From: Gemmatimonadota bacterium
GTDB taxonomy: Bacteria; Gemmatimonadota; Gemmatimonadetes; Gemmatimonadales; Gemmatimonadaceae
Assembly (NCBI GenBank): GCA_031127185.1
Contig: JARIET010000086.1
Span: 1-9,657, forward strand
Length of the DNA: 9,657 bases
Direction of reading: 5' to 3'
Shown here: positions 7,538-9,657 of the stretch, piece by piece
Layout: the number at the start of each line of letters is the position of its first letter
Position numbering within the stretch: the first letter of the stretch is position 1
Program-made: the position numbers and the translations under genes
The notes under the pieces: generated by a model
The model's input: the letters and a program-made list of their open reading frames with translations, nothing else
Database searches by the model: none
What the model was told of the DNA's origin: nothing

Positions 7538-8590
7538 ATGAGACCAAGATCGCTCCCTCGGCTTGTTGTGCTGCTCGCGGTCGTCGCGTGCGGCAGTGGC
7601 GGGCCTGCGGCTCCGGCGCCGACGGGTTCCAACTCGCCGCCGTCGTCCACACCGACAACACCAACACCGACACCAACACCCGCTCCCACAGGGCCGCTCG
7701 CTGAGCGGTACCCGGGCGACGCAAACATTGCCTCCGATCCCGACGTCCTCTTCACCGAGATGGCGGACGAGGCATCACTCGCCGAGCTCTTCGCGCGCTG
7801 GAGCGCAAACAGCACCGCCAACTCGATTGCGCTCGACCCCAGCACCTTTGCGCCCGGTAGCCCCGGCCGCCAATCGCTACGCCTGTTCACCACCGCAGGG
7901 CAGGGAGGGCCGGGCACCGTGCGCACTGCCATGCTTTACAAACACTTCCCATCAGGCTTCACCGGCACCGTGTTCGCCCGCTGGTACGTGAAGTACAACA
8001 CGGTCGGCACCTTTCACCATTCCGGGCCGCGGCTCGGCGGCAACAACCCACTTTCGGCGACCTCGCCCAATAGTCCGGCGGGGGTCAAACCAACTGGCGC
8101 CGACTTTTTCTATCTGGGCGCCGAAACCAGCCAGGCGAAAACCTCGCCTGCGTTGCGCTCCAACTTCGACTTCTACAACTACTGGATGCACCAGCGGGGG
8201 ACGACCTTCTTTCCGGGTCAGTTCTTCGGCAACAGCTTCGTGAATTCGTCCGCGGTGAGCATTGACCTCAGTGCATGGACCTGCATTGAAGTGCAGCTCA
8301 CGCTCAACGAACCGGTCACGAGCTTCAACGGCGAGATCGCGCTGTGGATCAACGGCGTGGAAATGGCCCGGGTGAAACAGGGCACCGTCGGCACATTCAC
8401 CGAAGACAACTTCTCGCCGAGCGCGAGCGGCTCGCCATTTGAAGGCTTTCAGTGGCGCAATACGGCGAGTTTGCCGATCAACTATTTCCAGTTGCTGCAC
8501 TTTGTGGACAACGATCCAACAGGGCTCATGAACAGCGTGAACTACGATCACATCGTGCTGGCGCGGAAGTACATCGGGCCAATGAAATAA
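7538..8590 (+). CDS. Secreted lipoprotein with Thr/Pro linker and probable concanavalin-like domain
   Basis: The 350-residue product begins with a lipoprotein signal: basic MRPRSLPR, hydrophobic LVVLLAVVA, and Cys18 in the lipobox VVAC. The mature protein would be lipid-anchored outside the cytoplasmic membrane. Residues about 19-50 form a Pro/Thr/Ser linker with repeated TP pairs. The rest (about 55-350) is rich in aromatics and looks like a beta sandwich: TGTVFARWYVKYN, FHHSGPRLGGNNP, FDFYNYWMHQR, and a stretch WTCIEVQLTLNEP..FNGEIALWINGVEMARV. That last stretch is typical of concanavalin/LamG-like carbohydrate-binding or polysaccharide-lyase folds. This is fold inference, not a family identification; no catalytic residues can be assigned. 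The start was chosen for the signal peptide; Shine-Dalgarno is poor. The gene is convergent with the barrel-like gene, 15 bases away. Confidence 0.85.
   Translation: MRPRSLPRLVVLLAVVACGSGGPAAPAPTGSNSPPSSTPTTPTPTPTPAPTGPLAERYPGDANIASDPDVLFTEMADEASLAELFARWSANSTANSIALDPSTFAPGSPGRQSLRLFTTAGQGGPGTVRTAMLYKHFPSGFTGTVFARWYVKYNTVGTFHHSGPRLGGNNPLSATSPNSPAGVKPTGADFFYLGAETSQAKTSPALRSNFDFYNYWMHQRGTTFFPGQFFGNSFVNSSAVSIDLSAWTCIEVQLTLNEPVTSFNGEIALWINGVEMARVKQGTVGTFTEDNFSPSASGSPFEGFQWRNTASLPINYFQLLHFVDNDPTGLMNSVNYDHIVLARKYIGPMK
7648..7680 (+). repeat. Imperfect hexanucleotide tandem repeat in the lipoprotein linker
   Basis: About five and a half copies of a six-base unit (ACACCG / CCAACA type) encode the Thr-Pro pairs of the linker. 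Repeat units of six bases change length in frame, so slippage would lengthen or shorten the linker by Thr-Pro steps. Confidence 0.6.
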
Positions 8591-8605
8591 CCGCGCGGTG
8601 AGGTG

Positions 8606-9058
8606 CTAGAACCGCACGCCGATGGTGACCATATCCCGCGCCACCCGCTGATGGCGCCGCAGCTCCACAAACACCGATGGCCCGATGACCACCGACGCGC
8701 TCACGCCCACACCGGCATTCCAGCCGGTCTTGGGAGCGTCGCCGGCGAGCCCGTACTGCCCGAGTCCGGCGATGAGATAGGGCGTGACCAGCGGAATGGG
8801 CGCGGCAATCACCACGCTCACCGCCGCTGCAAACCTTCCTGAGTCACTCGGCACATCCAGCGCGTACACATCGCCCCGCACGCCGGGGAGAATCGGTAGC
8901 TTCAATTGAAGCGAGACATTGCCGTGCCCGCCGCCCGAACTGCCGCCGCGAGTACCCATACCGGTGCCGCCGCCCAGTCCGAGTGAGAACTGCGCCTCGG
9001 CTGCCGCAACGGGCGCCGAAAGTGCCAGCGCGAGAATTACCAGTCGATGAAGTCGCAT
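8606..9058 (-). CDS. Small exported protein, probable outer-membrane beta-barrel
   Basis: A 150-residue protein with a classical signal peptide: MRLHR, hydrophobic LVILALALSAPVAAA, and a likely signal peptidase I cut after AEA (residue 22) before Gln. A Gly-rich segment follows (about 28-46, with GLGGGTGMGTRGGSSGGG). Alternating hydrophobic strands then appear: VSLQLKLPIL, GRFAAAVSVVIAA, TPYLIAGLGQYGL, GWNAGVGVSASVVIG, SVFVELRRH. The chain ends MVTIGVRF, with the terminal Phe common in outer-membrane barrels. It is short for a free-standing barrel, so about eight strands at most. No specific family is recognised. ATG 9058 lies 4 bases beyond the stop of the PQQ dehydrogenase gene, so the two are almost certainly co-transcribed. 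Confidence 0.82.
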   Translation of the reverse strand: MRLHRLVILALALSAPVAAAEAQFSLGLGGGTGMGTRGGSSGGGHGNVSLQLKLPILPGVRGDVYALDVPSDSGRFAAAVSVVIAAPIPLVTPYLIAGLGQYGLAGDAPKTGWNAGVGVSASVVIGPSVFVELRRHQRVARDMVTIGVRF

Positions 9059-9062
9059 GGCG

Positions 9063-9657
9063 CTACCGGCTCACCGGCTCCAACCGCACCACCGCCGTCT
9101 TGGCTCCGCGCTGCCCGTCAATCGTGAGATAGATGAACCCATCCAGCCCCTGCTTCACCTCGCGCACGCGCCCCTGGCGACGGAACATCGTCTCGCTCTC
9201 GAGCATGTTGCGATTGGTGGGCCCGCCAACGGTGAGCCGCGCGAGGTACTGCCCGGCCATGCCGCCGGCAAAGAGACTGCCGCGCCACTCGGGGAACTTG
9301 TCGCCCGTGTAGAACATCAGCCCCGATGTGCCAATGGACGGCACCCACACGTGAATGGGCTGCTCCATGCCCTGACGCATGGTGCCGGCGTGAATCGCAG
9401 TGCCCGTTTGATAGTTGACGCCAAAGACAATCACCGGCCAGCCATAGTTGCGCCCCGGCTGCAGCACGTTGACCTCGTCGCCGCCCTGCGGGCCGTGCTC
9501 GGTGGTGAACACATCGCCCGTCACCGGGTGAATCGCGAGCCCCTGCACATTGCGGTGCCCATAGGTCCAGATCTGCGGCAGCGCGCCTTCGCGCCCCACG
9601 AATGGATTGTCCGCGGGTACGCGGCCGTCGTCGTGCAGGCGAATCACCTTGCCGTGG
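9063..9657 (-). CDS. PQQ-dependent glucose/sorbosone-type dehydrogenase (C-terminal part)
   Basis: This is the C-terminal 198 residues of a six-bladed propeller dehydrogenase of the GSDH/YliI family, which oxidises aldoses in the periplasm using PQQ and calcium. The frame remains open through the right edge (His-Gly-Lys-Val-Ile-Arg), so the start and signal peptide lie outside. Family marks in order, numbered from the first complete codon: DNPFVG (16-21), the cofactor-binding stretch YGHRNVQGLA (32-41), EHGPQGGDEVN (53-63), NYGWP (70-74), WVPSIGTSGLMFYTGDKFPEWRG (104-126) with the Lys expected near PQQ, and QGRVREVKQGLDGFIYL (161-177) with two Arg of the cofactor pocket. The substrate cannot be told from this fragment, and the catalytic His of this family would be upstream of it. 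The gene lies immediately before the small barrel-like gene in the same direction. Confidence 0.94.
   Translation of the reverse strand, partial: HGKVIRLHDDGRVPADNPFVGREGALPQIWTYGHRNVQGLAIHPVTGDVFTTEHGPQGGDEVNVLQPGRNYGWPVIVFGVNYQTGTAIHAGTMRQGMEQPIHVWVPSIGTSGLMFYTGDKFPEWRGSLFAGGMAGQYLARLTVGGPTNRNMLESETMFRRQGRVREVKQGLDGFIYLTIDGQRGAKTAVVRLEPVSR

Noticed and set aside
7952..8551. A 199-codon reverse-strand open frame opposite the lipoprotein gene
   Set aside because: It has no recognisable domain, while the forward frame has a signal peptide and coherent beta-sandwich composition.
8590..8599. Palindrome ACCGCGCGGT between convergent genes as a bidirectional terminator
   Set aside because: It is only 10 bases, has no loop or flanking T or A tract, and GC-only palindromes are expected by chance here.

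Overview
The window is GC-rich, Gram-negative-type chromosomal DNA. It carries an outer-membrane-type small barrel protein, a lipoprotein with a lipobox, a periplasmic PQQ-type dehydrogenase and a sigma-54 activator. The activator's long helical linker between ATPase and Fis domains, together with the base composition, makes me think of Gemmatimonadota. That is inference from general impression, not a database result.

Layout from left to right. Positions 1-996 hold the 3' part of a sigma-54-dependent activator, closed by a clear hairpin-plus-T terminator (1000-1028). Positions 1196-1939 encode an unrecognised 247-residue two-domain protein. A 257-base intergenic stretch follows, containing a hairpin and a 17-codon micro-ORF with a near-perfect Shine-Dalgarno (2115-2168). 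Next is a membrane-anchored HD-GYP protein, a predicted cyclic-di-GMP phosphodiesterase (2197-3552). It converges on, and overlaps by 4 bases, a 1055-codon reverse-strand SARP/AfsR-like regulator with a winged helix, BTAD, STAND-type ATPase and helical repeats (3549-6716). A Rid-family protein (6785-7186) is divergent from it. The gap after the Rid gene (7187-7537) holds a perfect 12-bp inverted repeat and several TGACGCC copies. Positions 7538-8590 encode a secreted lipoprotein with a Thr/Pro linker and a probable concanavalin-like sandwich. On the reverse strand, a small beta-barrel-like exported protein (8606-9058) lies 4 bases downstream of the C-terminal part of a glucose/sorbosone-type PQQ dehydrogenase (9063-9657), which runs off the right edge.

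The clearest functional theme is signalling: a sigma-54 activator, a c-di-GMP hydrolase and a large ATPase regulator. The right end is cell-envelope and sugar-oxidation machinery. I see no CRISPR array, tRNA, rRNA, transposase or recognisable defence system.

The least ordinary signals are four: a drop in GC at third codon positions covering the HD-GYP gene and the 3' half of the regulator gene, with a step inside that gene near 5300; the micro-ORF ahead of the HD-GYP gene; the operator-like palindrome at 7245-7271; and a perfect Shine-Dalgarno placed just before an in-frame CTG in the regulator gene.
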